Source: Elusimicrobiota bacterium
GTDB taxonomy: Bacteria > Elusimicrobiota > Elusimicrobia > UBA1565
DNA: 64,000 bases
Direction: 5' to 3'
Assembly (NCBI GenBank): GCA_041660925.1
Contig: JBAZVI010000006.1
Coordinates: 62,001 to 126,000, forward strand
Each line of letters begins with the position of its first letter. Position 1 is the stretch's first letter. Shown piece after piece: positions 23,359 to 31,846 of the stretch. The position numbers were made by a program, and so were the translations under genes. The notes under the pieces were generated by a model, which did not search any database, was not told the DNA's origin, and saw only the letters and a program-made list of their open reading frames with translations.

Positions 23359-25062
23359 ATGCGTTTCCTCCCTTTCGCGGCCGTCACGGCGTTCAACGGG
23401 GCCTTCGCGGGCCTCTGCGCAGGCCTCGTCACGCGGGACCTCCTGCACCGGCACTGGATCCTCCCCTCGCTGGCCGCCTTCCTCTCCTACCAGTGGGTGT
23501 TCGGCGCGCTCACGCCCTGGGGCCGCCGCGAGGCCGCCGGGCCCTGGCGCGACGCGGTGCTGAGCCTGCTGGCCTTCACGACCGCGCTGGGCCTCGTCGT
23601 CTACCCGGGGATGCTGAGCTGTCCGGAGTCCTGCGCCTTCAAATCCGCCTGCGCCGCCCTCCTGGCCGCCCTGGTCTTCTGGAACCAGTCGCTCGTGCGC
23701 GAGGACCGCTTCTGGGACGGCCTGCGCGCCCGACTGGCCGCCTTGGGCTGCCTGCTCTGGGGCCTCTACCTCCTGCTCTACGGCCGGCACCTCACCTTCT
23801 GGGTCCTGGACCTCGTCTTCTTCATCGTCGCCCTCGGGCTCTGGCTGGGGCGCAGCCGAGCCGTGCTCCTCATCGCCTCGGTCGGCATCGTCGTCCTGGC
23901 CGCCGTGCGCAGCGCCGACAACGAGCTCCTCATCGTCCTGCTGGACCTGGCCCTGCTGACCGGGCTCTTCCTGGGAGGCGGCCGCTGGGTCGAGCGTCGC
24001 CTGGCCCGGGACGGCCGACCGGAGTCCCGCGGCAGCCCGCTGGCCGTCGTCGCGGCCGGAGCCCTCTTCATCGTCCTCGCGGTCTACGCGGCGCAGCCGG
24101 CGTGGCTCATGGTGAGCCCCGAGCGGCGGCGCGCGGCCCTGGAGGCCCTCGCTCCGAGCTTCCCGGTGCAGGACCCCGCGACGCTCTCTCCCCTGGCGGC
24201 CCGTCTGCACGCGCATGTCCGGGCGCTCGCCGGGGACATCGGGGAGCGTTCCGCCTATCAGCCCGACCGCCAGGGACGCGCCCGGGACTACATCGTCGGG
24301 CGCCTGCGCGAGGCCGGCTACGCCCCGGACGTCCAGCCCTTCGCCGCCGAGCGCGGGACCGACTTCATCCGCCGCGAGCCCTACGACAACGTGGAGGCGC
24401 GGCTCAAGGGACGCGACGACGGCCGGGGGGTCTGGGTCGTGGGCGCCCACTACGACAGCGCCCCGGGCACGCCCGGCGCGGACGACAACGCCAGCGGGGT
24501 CGCCGTCCTGCTGGAGGCCGCCCGCCTGCTGCAGGGCCGCGGCCTCAAGGCCCCGGAGGTCCGCTTCGCCGCCTTCGCCGCCGAGGAGCCCCCGGCGTTC
24601 GGGACGCGGGACATGGGGAGCTTGCGCTACGCGCGCGCGCTCAAGGACCGGGGCGTCAAGGTCCGCGGCATGGTGAACCTCGAGATGGTCGGCTACTTCA
24701 ATCCCCGACGGGGAGCGCAGCTCTTCCCGCCCTTCATGCGTCCCTTCTATCCCGACCGCGGAGACTTCATCGGCCTGGCCGGGAACCTGCGGAGCGTCCG
24801 CCTGCGCCGCGAGCTGACCCGGGCCTGGCCGGCGGACGCGAAGGTCCCGCTGATCCCGGCCCTCCTGCCCTCGGTCTTCTCGGTGCTGGCGATCTCGGAC
24901 CAGCTCAACTTCTGGTACGCCGGCTTCCCGGCGCTCATGCTCTCCGACTCGGCGTTCTTCCGCAATCCCCACTACCACCAGGAAAGCGACACGCCCGAGA
25001 AGCTCGACTACGAGCGCATGGCGGCCCTCACCGAAGCGCTCGTCGGCGTCCTGGGACGCTGA
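23359..25062 (+). CDS. Membrane-anchored M28 family metallopeptidase
   Basis: A 567-residue protein. Residues 1-250 contain about seven membrane segments (for example HWILPSLAAFLSYQWVFGAL and VLDLVFFIVALGLWLG), and residues 290-567 are an M28 aminopeptidase domain facing outward. Zinc ligands and catalytic residues are seen as GAHYDS, GADDNASGVAVLLE, FAAEEPPAFG, LEMVGYF and the final histidine in YHQESDTPEKLDY. The domain should remove N-terminal amino acids from peptides at the outer face of the membrane. A weak -10 (TAGACT, 7 bases before ATG) is visible. The dehydrogenase operon begins 53 bases downstream, which may link peptide cleavage with amino-acid oxidation. Confidence 0.85.
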   Translation: MRFLPFAAVTAFNGAFAGLCAGLVTRDLLHRHWILPSLAAFLSYQWVFGALTPWGRREAAGPWRDAVLSLLAFTTALGLVVYPGMLSCPESCAFKSACAALLAALVFWNQSLVREDRFWDGLRARLAALGCLLWGLYLLLYGRHLTFWVLDLVFFIVALGLWLGRSRAVLLIASVGIVVLAAVRSADNELLIVLLDLALLTGLFLGGGRWVERRLARDGRPESRGSPLAVVAAGALFIVLAVYAAQPAWLMVSPERRRAALEALAPSFPVQDPATLSPLAARLHAHVRALAGDIGERSAYQPDRQGRARDYIVGRLREAGYAPDVQPFAAERGTDFIRREPYDNVEARLKGRDDGRGVWVVGAHYDSAPGTPGADDNASGVAVLLEAARLLQGRGLKAPEVRFAAFAAEEPPAFGTRDMGSLRYARALKDRGVKVRGMVNLEMVGYFNPRRGAQLFPPFMRPFYPDRGDFIGLAGNLRSVRLRRELTRAWPADAKVPLIPALLPSVFSVLAISDQLNFWYAGFPALMLSDSAFFRNPHYHQESDTPEKLDYERMAALTEALVGVLGR

Positions 25063-25103
25063 GCCGCGCCGCATCGGCGGTGCCGGGAAGGCCCCGCTTG
25101 CGG

Positions 25104-25109
25104 TATGAT
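25104..25109 (+). promoter_or_regulatory. -10 box of the dehydrogenase operon
   Basis: TATGAT 6 bases before GTG 25116. An ATG at 25110 immediately abuts the box and would precede the expected transcript start. Confidence 0.55.
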
Positions 25110-25115
25110 ATGCAT

Positions 25116-27212
25116 GTGGAGAGGATCACCGAGCACCCCGTCCTCCAGCCGCCGCCGCGCGGCACGGTCTCCTTCACCTTCGACGGCCGGGAGTGCACGG
25201 CGCTCGAGGGCGAAGTCCTCTCGAGCGCGCTCTTCGCCAACGGCGTGAAGGTCTTCAGCCGCCACGAGAAGGACTCCAGCCCCCAGGGCATCTTCTGCGC
25301 CAACGGGCAGTGCGCCCAGTGCTCCGTCATCGTCGACGGCCTGGCCGTCAAGTCCTGCGTCACGCCGGTGCGCGCGGGGATGAAGGCGACGACCCTGCGC
25401 GGGGCCGCCCGGCTCCCCCGCGCGGCCTGCGTGCAGGAGTTCGGCCGCGTGGAGGAGCTCGACATCGACGCCCTCATCATCGGCGGAGGGCCCTCCGGCC
25501 TGGCCGCCGCCGTCGAGCTCGGGAAGCTCGGCGTGCGCACGCTCGTCGTCGACGACAAGGCCCGCTTCGGCGGCAAGCTCGTCTTGCAGACGCACAAGTT
25601 CTTCGGCTCCGTCGAGGACTGCTACGCCGGGACCCGCGGTATCGACATCGCCGAGAAGCTCGAGGACCAGCTCAAGGAGTACCCCTCCGTCACGGCCTGG
25701 ACGAACGCGACCTGCCTCGCCGTCTTCTCCGACCGCAAGGTCGGGGTCCTGCGGGGCGAGGAGTACGTCCTCGTCCGGCCCAAGGCCGTGATCAGCGCCA
25801 CCGGCGCGCGCGAGCGCTCCCTCGCCTTCCCGGGGAACACCCTCCCGGGGGTCTACGGCGCGGGCGCGTTCCAGACCCTCGTCAACCGCGACCTCGTGCG
25901 GCCCGCGAAACGCCTCTTCATCGTCGGCGGCGGCAACGTCGGGCTCATCGCCGCCTACCACGCCCTGCAGGCCGGCATCCAGGTCGTCGGACTCATCGAG
26001 GCGCAGGCGGAGTGCGGCGGCTACAGAGTGCACGCCGACAAGATCAAGCGCCTGGGGGTGCCGGTCCTCACGCGCCACACGGTCCTTCGCGCCGAGGGGG
26101 ACGGCCAGCTGGAGCGCGTCGCGGTCGCCGGCGTCGACGAGAAGTTCCGCCCCCTGCCCGGGACCGAGAAGACCTTCGAGGCGGACACCCTCCTCATCGC
26201 CGTCGGCCTCAACCCGGTCGACGAGTTCCACCTCCAGGCCCGCGAAGCGGGCATGGACTCCTTCGTCTGCGGCGACGCCCGCGAGATCGCCGAGGCCTCG
26301 GCCGCCATGTTCAGCGGGAAGATCACGGCGCACGAGGTGCTCAAGAGTCTCGGCGTCATGGCCGCGCCCGTCCCCCCCTTCTGGTTCGACCGTCTCGAGG
26401 TCCTCAAGTCCCGGCCCGGGAAGACGAAAGCCCCCTCCGAGGAGCGCCCCGACCGCCCGGTCTACCCGGTCCTGCACTGCCACCAGGAGATCCCCTGCAA
26501 CCCCTGCGTGACCGTCTGCCCGAAGAAGTCGATCCAGCTCTCGGGGAGCAGCATCATGGACACCCCCCGCTTCTCGGGGGACTGCATCGGCTGCTTCAAG
26601 TGCCTCATCGTCTGCCCCGGCCTCGCGGTGACCCTGGTGGACCGCCGCAAGGACGCGAAGGCCCCGACGGTGGCCGTCCCCTTCGAGATCGGCCGCGGGC
26701 TCGTGAAGCGAGGCGACAAGGTCCGCGTGGTCGGCTGGGAAGGCGCCGACCTGGGCGAGGCCGAGGTCGCGGACGTGAAGGACTTCAAGGCCGACAACAC
26801 CCTCCTCGTCGTCGTGAAGCCCCCCCCGGAGACGGCGGACCGCGTCGCCTCGCTGCGTCTCTACACGGCCGAGGAAGGAGCGCGCTCCTGCGCCGAGCTC
26901 AAGGACGCCGACGACGCGACCATCCTCTGCCGCTGCGAGCGCGTGAGCCTCGGAGAGATCCGCCGCGCCATCCGCTCCGGCGTCCGGGACCTTAACCAGC
27001 TCAAAGCCGTCACGCGCGCGGGGATGGGGGCCTGCGGCTCGAAGACCTGCTCCGCCCTGCTCATGAACGTCTTCCGAAGCGAGGGCGTCGACCCGAAGGA
27101 GGTCACGGCCTTCACGCGGCGTCCGCTCTTCGTCGAGGTCCCCCTCGGCGCCTTCTCCAACGTGAAGTGCCGCACGCAGGCGGACGAGAACGCCCGCTGG
27201 AGCGGGTTCTAG
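25116..27212 (+). CDS. Flavin/iron-sulfur subunit of an amino-acid or opine dehydrogenase (HcnAB/SoxA-like)
   Basis: A 698-residue multi-cofactor subunit. Order: a 2Fe-2S ferredoxin-like domain (residues 10-100) with C-ANGQ-C-AQ-C and a fourth cysteine in KSCVTP; an FAD/NAD Rossmann region (GGGPSGLAAAVELGKLG, later IVGGGNVGLIAAYHAL and the GLNP turn); a two-cluster 4Fe-4S insert (CNPCVTVCPKKS and CIGCFKCLIVCPG); and a BFD-type 2Fe-2S end (ILCRCER, GMGACGSKTC). This is the architecture of HcnA+HcnB, opine oxidase and heteromeric proline or sarcosine dehydrogenase subunits in one chain. It works with the DAO-type subunit encoded 1 base downstream. GTG 25116 is favoured over ATG 25110 by the -10 position. 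Substrate undetermined. Confidence 0.85.
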   Translation: MERITEHPVLQPPPRGTVSFTFDGRECTALEGEVLSSALFANGVKVFSRHEKDSSPQGIFCANGQCAQCSVIVDGLAVKSCVTPVRAGMKATTLRGAARLPRAACVQEFGRVEELDIDALIIGGGPSGLAAAVELGKLGVRTLVVDDKARFGGKLVLQTHKFFGSVEDCYAGTRGIDIAEKLEDQLKEYPSVTAWTNATCLAVFSDRKVGVLRGEEYVLVRPKAVISATGARERSLAFPGNTLPGVYGAGAFQTLVNRDLVRPAKRLFIVGGGNVGLIAAYHALQAGIQVVGLIEAQAECGGYRVHADKIKRLGVPVLTRHTVLRAEGDGQLERVAVAGVDEKFRPLPGTEKTFEADTLLIAVGLNPVDEFHLQAREAGMDSFVCGDAREIAEASAAMFSGKITAHEVLKSLGVMAAPVPPFWFDRLEVLKSRPGKTKAPSEERPDRPVYPVLHCHQEIPCNPCVTVCPKKSIQLSGSSIMDTPRFSGDCIGCFKCLIVCPGLAVTLVDRRKDAKAPTVAVPFEIGRGLVKRGDKVRVVGWEGADLGEAEVADVKDFKADNTLLVVVKPPPETADRVASLRLYTAEEGARSCAELKDADDATILCRCERVSLGEIRRAIRSGVRDLNQLKAVTRAGMGACGSKTCSALLMNVFRSEGVDPKEVTAFTRRPLFVEVPLGAFSNVKCRTQADENARWSGF

Positions 27213-27213
27213 G

Positions 27214-28368
27214 ATGGAGAACTCCTTCGACGTCGTCGTCGTCGGCGCGGGCAGCATCGGGACGCCGCTCGCCATGTCCCTCGCGGAGCGGGGCCTCGCG
27301 GTCCTGACGCTGGAAGCCGCCGCCTCCCCCGGACAGGGACAGAACAAGTGCGCCATCGGCGGGGTCCGGGCGACCCATTCCGACGCCGCCAAGATCAAGG
27401 CCTGCCTGCGGAGCCTGGAAGTCTTCTCCGGCTGGAAGGAGAAGCACGGAGACGACATCGGCTGGATCAAGGGCGGCTACGCCTTCCCCGTCTACGCGGA
27501 GCGCGACGAGGAGGTCCTCCGGGAGCTCCTCAAGGTCCAGCGCGGCCTCGGGCTGAACATCGACTGGGTCGGTCCGGAGAGGATGCGGGCGCTGGTGCCG
27601 GGCATCGCCGAGAAGGACCTGCGCGGCGGGACCTTCTCGCCGGACGACGGCTCGGCCTCTCCCCTCCTCTCCGTCAACGCCTTCTACCGCCGCGCGCTGA
27701 AGCTCGGCGCCCGCTTCCGCTTCAACGAACCGGCCGCGGAGATCCTCGTCGAGAAGGGCCTCGTGAAAGGCGTGCGCACCCCGCTGGGGAGCTACGGCGC
27801 GGAGTGGGTGGTCAACGCGGCGGGCGCCGAGGCGGCGGCCGTCTCCGAGCTCGCCGGCGTGAAGGTCCCGGTCCGGCCGGACTGCCACGAGGCGGGCATC
27901 ACCGAACCGGCCGAGCGCTTCTTCGACCCCATGGTCGTCGACATCCGTCCCGGCGACAAGTCCAAGAACTACTATTTCTACCAGAACTGGGAAGGGCAGA
28001 TCGTCTTCTGCCTGACCCCCCAGCCGCCGATCTGGGGTCATGACCGGCGCTCCACCTCCGAGTTCCTGCCCGAGGTCTCCCGCCGCATGATCTCGCTCAT
28101 GCCGAACCTGGCGACGCTCAAGGTTCGCCGCACCTGGCGCGGCCTCTACCCGATGACCCCCGACGGCTTCCCCATCGTCGACTTCCCGGCGTCCCCGAAG
28201 GGCTACGTCCTGGCGGTGGGCATGTGCGGCCAGGGCTTCATGCTGGGCCCCGGCCTCGGAGAGACGCTGGCGGCGCACATCGCGGGCTCCCCGTCCGCGG
28301 TCGACCGGGAGATCCTCTCCGGCTTCCGCCTCGAGCGCAACTTCTCCGGACAAGAAAAGCTGAAGTAG
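27214..28368 (+). CDS. FAD-dependent DAO-type subunit (HcnC/OoxB/SoxB-like)
   Basis: A 384-residue flavoprotein starting one base after the previous stop. The FAD-binding start VVVVGAGSIGTPLAMSLAERG is followed by an arginine-rich substrate region (GGVRATHSD), the adenine-binding strand WVVNAAGAEA, and the C-terminal TPDGFPIVDF and GMCGQGFMLGPGLGE, typical of DAO/glycine oxidase/sarcosine oxidase beta-like subunits. Such subunits oxidise an N-substituted or D-amino acid (opines, sarcosine, proline) and pass electrons to the iron-sulfur partner. Whether the natural substrate is proline, hydroxyproline or an opine is open; the proline dehydrogenase at 18122 handles L-proline already. Confidence 0.83.
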   Translation: MENSFDVVVVGAGSIGTPLAMSLAERGLAVLTLEAAASPGQGQNKCAIGGVRATHSDAAKIKACLRSLEVFSGWKEKHGDDIGWIKGGYAFPVYAERDEEVLRELLKVQRGLGLNIDWVGPERMRALVPGIAEKDLRGGTFSPDDGSASPLLSVNAFYRRALKLGARFRFNEPAAEILVEKGLVKGVRTPLGSYGAEWVVNAAGAEAAAVSELAGVKVPVRPDCHEAGITEPAERFFDPMVVDIRPGDKSKNYYFYQNWEGQIVFCLTPQPPIWGHDRRSTSEFLPEVSRRMISLMPNLATLKVRRTWRGLYPMTPDGFPIVDFPASPKGYVLAVGMCGQGFMLGPGLGETLAAHIAGSPSAVDREILSGFRLERNFSGQEKLK

Positions 28369-28413
28369 CGGTCGCCCGCCTCACCCCGCGCAGGAGGCCG
28401 GGGCGGGCGGCGG
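28369..28413. terminator. GC-rich inverted repeat between convergent genes
   Basis: CCCGCC and ACCCCG arms face GGGGCGGG in the 45-base gap. The pairing is imperfect and lacks a T-tract; a bidirectional terminator is plausible. Confidence 0.35.
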
Positions 28414-29352
28414 CTATTTCAGGCTGTCCCAGTAGGTCTTGAAGTCCCTGGGCGGGGGCGCGGTGAAGACGACGGGTTTGCGGGTGCGCGGGTGGATCAG
28501 GTTCAGGCGCCAGGCGTGGAGCATCATGCGGGGAGGGGTCGGGAGGCCGAGCTCCTGGATGCGGGCGCGCTCCGCGCTCTGGATCCACTCCATGTCGCCC
28601 ATCACGGGATGCCCGATCATCGCCAGGTGGGCGCGGATCTGGTGCGTCCGCCCGGTCTTCGGCTCGGCGCTGACGAGCGAGACGCCCTTGCGCAGGCCCA
28701 GAGACTTGAAGGCGGTCTCCGCCTCGCGGCCCCACTGCGTGGCCTGCACCCGCCGCATGCCGCTGATGCGGCCGACCGGAGCGGAGACGCGGGTCGGCTT
28801 GAGCGCGCCGAGCACCAGCGCGCGGTAGGTCTTGTGGATGGTGCGCTCGCGGAAGCCCGCGAGCAGGAAGTGCTGGGCGGCCGGCCGCTTCGCCACGAGG
28901 AGCACGCCGCTCGTCCAGCGGTCGAGCCGGTGCACGAGGCCGCAGCGCTCGACGCCCGAGCGCGCCGCCTGGGGACGCCAGCCGAGAAGGAGACCGGCGA
29001 GGTTGGGCTCGGGCTCGGTGAGCGCGGCCTCGGGAGAGACTTCCCAGCTGCCCCCCATCGGGTGCATGATGAGGCCGGCGGGCTTGTCGAGCACGAGGAG
29101 GTCCGCGTCCTCGTGGATCACGCGGTCCTCGAGCGAGGTCCCGTTCCAGCCCGTCTCGGGCCAGTCCACGCGCACGATCTCGCCGACGTGCAGGCGGTAG
29201 TCGGGGCTGCGCTGCGTCCCGTCGACGCTCACGCAGCCGCGGTCCACGAGGTCCTTGAGGAAGTTCCGGCTGTAGCCGTCGACGCGGTCGGCGAGGAAGC
29301 GGTCGAGCCGGAAGCCGCCCACAAGGACGTGTAAAACAAGCGGTTTAGTCAT
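28414..29352 (-). CDS. RluA family pseudouridine synthase
   Basis: A 312-residue enzyme that isomerises uridine in rRNA. An S4-like RNA-binding domain comes first (RLDRFLADRV ... VDRGCVSVDG), then the catalytic aspartate in VHRLDRWTSGVLLVAK, the KTYRALV strand and GRTHQIRAHLAMIGHPVMGD. ATG 29352 has AAGGA about 8 bases upstream. The frame extends to ATG 29415, but the added 21 residues (beginning MAKRAPLPVP) translate a palindromic repeat, and the TAAGAT box is only 5 bases from that ATG, so I prefer the shorter form. Last gene of the operon that begins with the phosphohexomutase. The exact rRNA site cannot be assigned. Confidence 0.9.
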   Translation of the reverse strand: MTKPLVLHVLVGGFRLDRFLADRVDGYSRNFLKDLVDRGCVSVDGTQRSPDYRLHVGEIVRVDWPETGWNGTSLEDRVIHEDADLLVLDKPAGLIMHPMGGSWEVSPEAALTEPEPNLAGLLLGWRPQAARSGVERCGLVHRLDRWTSGVLLVAKRPAAQHFLLAGFRERTIHKTYRALVLGALKPTRVSAPVGRISGMRRVQATQWGREAETAFKSLGLRKGVSLVSAEPKTGRTHQIRAHLAMIGHPVMGDMEWIQSAERARIQELGLPTPPRMMLHAWRLNLIHPRTRKPVVFTAPPPRDFKTYWDSLK

Positions 29353-29360
29353 CTGCGTTT

Positions 29361-29405
29361 CCTTAACTCCCTTCCCCGCGAGGAAGGGAACGGGAAGGGG
29401 GGCTC
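29361..29405. repeat. Dispersed palindromic repeat upstream of the rluA-like gene
   Basis: CCTTAACTCCCTTCCCC, turn GCGA, GGAAGGGAACGGGAAGGGG. On the reverse strand it ends GGGAGTTAAGG like the copies at 5139 and 29484. Confidence 0.7.
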
Positions 29406-29478
29406 TTTTTGCCATATGACATCTTAGCAGTTCCCTCTCCCAATCCCCGTCGAAGGGTGTGAGAAAGAGAAAGAACGG

Positions 29479-30285
29479 CTAAAGGTTCCCCCTCCCCCCT
29501 GCCCCCCTCCCGCAGGAAGGGGAGTTAAGGTAACGGTACAGGAAAACCGAGGCCGCGAGCACACACAGAGATATCCACTGCGACACCGAAAGGCCGAGCG
29601 CCCCGCCGCGGTCGTCGCCGCGGGAGAACTCCACCAGGAAGCGCAGGACGGCGTAAGCGGCGAGATAGACGGCCAGGGCGGAACCCTGCGGGCGCTCCCC
29701 CCGCTCGACGCGTCCGAGGACGCGCAGAGCGAAGAGGGCGATGACGAGGTTCCCCGCGGCCTCGTAAAGCTGGGCGGGATGCAGGGGCACGCCGAGGAGG
29801 TCGCCCGAGACGAGGCAGTCGGGGTGGGTGAAGCGCAGCCCCCAGGGAAGGGTCGTGGGCTTCCCCGCGCAGCAGCCGGCGGCGAGGCAGCCCAGGCGCC
29901 CGATGCCGTGCCCGAGCGGCAGGGCGACGGCGAAATAATCGGCCAGCCCCAGGAACGGGCGCTTCAGGGGCCTCGCGAAGAGGAAGCCGACGAGGGCGGC
30001 GCCGAGGAAGCCCCCGTAGAAGACGAAGCCGTAGCGGAAGTCCGCGACGATGCGGTGGCTGCCGTCGAGCACGGAGCGCCACTCGACGGCCCAGTAGAGG
30101 AGCTTTCCGCCGAACACCGCGCCGAAGAAGAGCCAGTAGATCATCTTCCAGAACGAGGACTCGTCGAGCCCCATGCGCTCCCGACGCGAGGCCAGGAACT
30201 GGATGCCGGCGAGGTAGCCGGCGGCGACGAGGAGTCCGTAGGTGGCGACGCGGAAGCCGCCGAGCCGGATCAGCGTGGGGAACAT
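29479..30285 (-). CDS. lgt: Prolipoprotein diacylglyceryl transferase
   Basis: A 268-residue membrane enzyme that attaches diacylglycerol from phosphatidylglycerol to lipobox cysteines. Seen: the family start MFPTLIRLGGFRVATYGLLV, FYGGFLGAALVGF, the signature region HGIGRLGCLAAGCCAG, LHPAQLYEA with its essential histidine/tyrosine, and the late FLVEFSRGDDR. Seven membrane segments fit. Start ATG 30285 overlaps the HAD gene by 16 bases with GGAG upstream. The last 15 residues (LNSPSCGRGAGGRGNL) are the translation of a palindromic repeat, so the natural end was probably near Tyr-Arg-Tyr-Leu. Confidence 0.95.
   Translation of the reverse strand: MFPTLIRLGGFRVATYGLLVAAGYLAGIQFLASRRERMGLDESSFWKMIYWLFFGAVFGGKLLYWAVEWRSVLDGSHRIVADFRYGFVFYGGFLGAALVGFLFARPLKRPFLGLADYFAVALPLGHGIGRLGCLAAGCCAGKPTTLPWGLRFTHPDCLVSGDLLGVPLHPAQLYEAAGNLVIALFALRVLGRVERGERPQGSALAVYLAAYAVLRFLVEFSRGDDRGGALGLSVSQWISLCVLAASVFLYRYLNSPSCGRGAGGRGNL
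29484..29526. repeat. Dispersed palindromic repeat inside the 3' end of lgt
   Basis: CCCCCTCCCCCCTGCCCCCC, TCCCGCAGGAAGGGGAGTTAAGG. Same orientation and tail as the copy at 52388. It encodes the C-terminal tail of Lgt on the minus strand. Confidence 0.7.
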
Positions 30286-30914
30286 GGGATCTCCAGATAT
30301 CTCCGCACGGCGTCGAAGCCGCGCAGCGGCCGCGCGGGGACTCCCGCGCGGCGGCAGTGTCGGAGCAGGTGTGCGCGCGCGAACACGGCGTCGGCGGCGC
30401 GGGCGGCGCGCAGGTCGCCCGTCCCGTCGCCGACGAAGAGGACGCGGCGGCCGCGCCGCCGGTGGGCGAGCACGCGGCGGCGCTTGAATTCCTCGATGCC
30501 GCAGCCGCGGAGGAAAGGGTAGCGCACGACGAGCCCGCGGGAAGTCCTGCGCGTGGTGGCGCGCCAGCGCGGGAGCCCCGCGAAGCCCCAGCGCGCGAGC
30601 AGGGGGTCGAGGTAGAGGTCGAGTCCGCCGCTGACGACCTCGACCGGGACGCGGCGCGCGCGGCAGGCGCGCAGGAACGCGGCGAGACCTGCGCGCGGGC
30701 GCACGGTCCGCAGCGCGTAGCGCTCGAGCTCCCCCGCGGGCCGGCGCACGCGCAGGAACTTGCGGCGCATCCAGGCGGCCACCGAGACCTCCGTGCCGTA
30801 GGAGGCGAGGATCTCCTTGAGGGTCAGCCCGCCGAAGCGCGCGAGCAGCGCGTCGGAGACGTCGTGCGTCGTCATCGTGCCGTCGAAATCGAGGAGGACG
30901 GCCCAGCCCTTCAC
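30270..30914 (-). CDS. HAD-IB family phosphatase (MtnX/SerB-like)
   Basis: A 214-residue cytoplasmic phosphatase. Motif I is LLDFDGTMTTHD, motif II lies in VEVVSGG, the motif III lysine is in the EEFKRRR region and motif IV is FVGDGTGDLRAA. The capping insert is small and helical, as in SerB and MtnX. Start GTG 30914 follows GGAGGTGGACCC and overlaps the MBL gene stop (GTGA). The substrate is not determined; no methionine-salvage genes are near. Confidence 0.82.
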   Translation of the reverse strand: MKGWAVLLDFDGTMTTHDVSDALLARFGGLTLKEILASYGTEVSVAAWMRRKFLRVRRPAGELERYALRTVRPRAGLAAFLRACRARRVPVEVVSGGLDLYLDPLLARWGFAGLPRWRATTRRTSRGLVVRYPFLRGCGIEEFKRRRVLAHRRRGRRVLFVGDGTGDLRAARAADAVFARAHLLRHCRRAGVPARPLRGFDAVRRYLEIPCSPR

Positions 30915-31552
30915 GGGTCCACCTCCTTCAGAAAGCGCTCGAGCGGCAGGCGCAGGGCGCCCGCGAGATAGGGGTTCTCGCGCTTCTCGTCGCCGAGCCG
31001 GGCCGCGGGACGCGGCCCGTACGCGTGGCCGGGCATGACGAGAAGGTCGTCGGGGAGCGCGCCGAGCTTGCGCAGCGAGGCGTACATCCGGCGCGGATCG
31101 CTGCCGGGGAGGTCGACGCGTCCGCAGGCGCCGATGAAGAGGGTGTCGCCCGTCAGGAGGCGCTCTCCCGCGCGCAGGCACTGCGAGCCGGGAGTATGCC
31201 CGGGCGTGTGGACGAACTCCAGGCGCGAGTCCCCCAGGCCGAGCGCGCTCCCGTCCCCGGTCTCGACGATCCGGCGCCCCTCCCCCCGGACGGCGGAGGC
31301 GTCCTCCGCGTGGACATAGACCGGCACGTCGGAGCGGCGCAGGACGTCGGGGAGGCCGTCGCTGTGGTCGAAGTGGTTGTGGGTCAGGACGACGGCCGCG
31401 AGGGTCCAGCCCTCGCGCGCGGCCTCCGCGAAGACGGCCGACACGTCCCAGGCCGGGTCCACGGCCGCGAAGGTCTTCGACGCCTCGTCGGCGACGAGGT
31501 ACACGAAGTTGGCCATGGGGCCGAGCTGAAGGCGTCGGACGGCGAGGCTCAC
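30911..31552 (-). CDS. Metallo-beta-lactamase-fold hydrolase (glyoxalase II-like)
   Basis: A 213-residue protein with the dinuclear metal site: LTHNHFDHSDG (HxHxDH), a second histidine in HTPGHTPGS, the bridging aspartate in LTGDTLFIG and the last histidine in VMPGHAYGP. The layout is that of the glyoxalase II/persulfide dioxygenase group. Length is shorter than true GloB, which lacks room for the substrate domain, so the thioester substrate is not assured. Start ATG 31552 overlaps the FtsB gene stop (ATGA). Confidence 0.83.
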   Translation of the reverse strand: MSLAVRRLQLGPMANFVYLVADEASKTFAAVDPAWDVSAVFAEAAREGWTLAAVVLTHNHFDHSDGLPDVLRRSDVPVYVHAEDASAVRGEGRRIVETGDGSALGLGDSRLEFVHTPGHTPGSQCLRAGERLLTGDTLFIGACGRVDLPGSDPRRMYASLRKLGALPDDLLVMPGHAYGPRPAARLGDEKRENPYLAGALRLPLERFLKEVDP

Positions 31553-31839
31553 TTCCTCCTCTCGGGGGGCGGGAAGCGGTACTCGACCTCGCCGGGCTTC
31601 AGGTAGCCGAGCTCCTTGCGCGCGCTGCGCTCGAGTTCGCGGTCATCGCCGGTCGCCGCGGTGACCTGGCCGCGAAGCTCGGCCTCTTCCTTCTTGAGCG
31701 CGGCGGTCTCGCGCCGCAGGGAGCGCAGTTCCAGGCTCTGGCGCACGAGGCGGCGGAAGCCGCCGTTGACCAGGAGGAGGAGGAGCGCGGCGCCGGCCGC
31801 CAGAGGCAGCCAGCGCTCGCGCGCCCATCGCAGGGACAT
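31549..31839 (-). CDS. FtsB/DivIC-like septum formation protein
   Basis: A 96-residue bitopic membrane protein. A short cytoplasmic start (MSLRWARERW) is followed by one membrane helix (LPLAAGAALLLLLVNGG), a coiled coil rich in Leu, Glu and Arg (SLRRETAALKKEEAELR), and the family end KELGYLKPGEVEYRFP. FtsB with FtsL and FtsQ links the divisome to septal wall synthesis. It lies 7 bases after the phosphohexomutase stop and overlaps the MBL gene. Confidence 0.85.
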   Translation of the reverse strand: MSLRWARERWLPLAAGAALLLLLVNGGFRRLVRQSLELRSLRRETAALKKEEAELRGQVTAATGDDRELERSARKELGYLKPGEVEYRFPPPERRK

Positions 31840-31846
31840 CGGGACG

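Noticed and set aside
21424..25074. A 1216-residue minus-strand open frame across rsgA, the DUF523 gene and the M28 gene
   Set aside because: It covers three genes recognisable by motif in other frames and has shadow-type composition.
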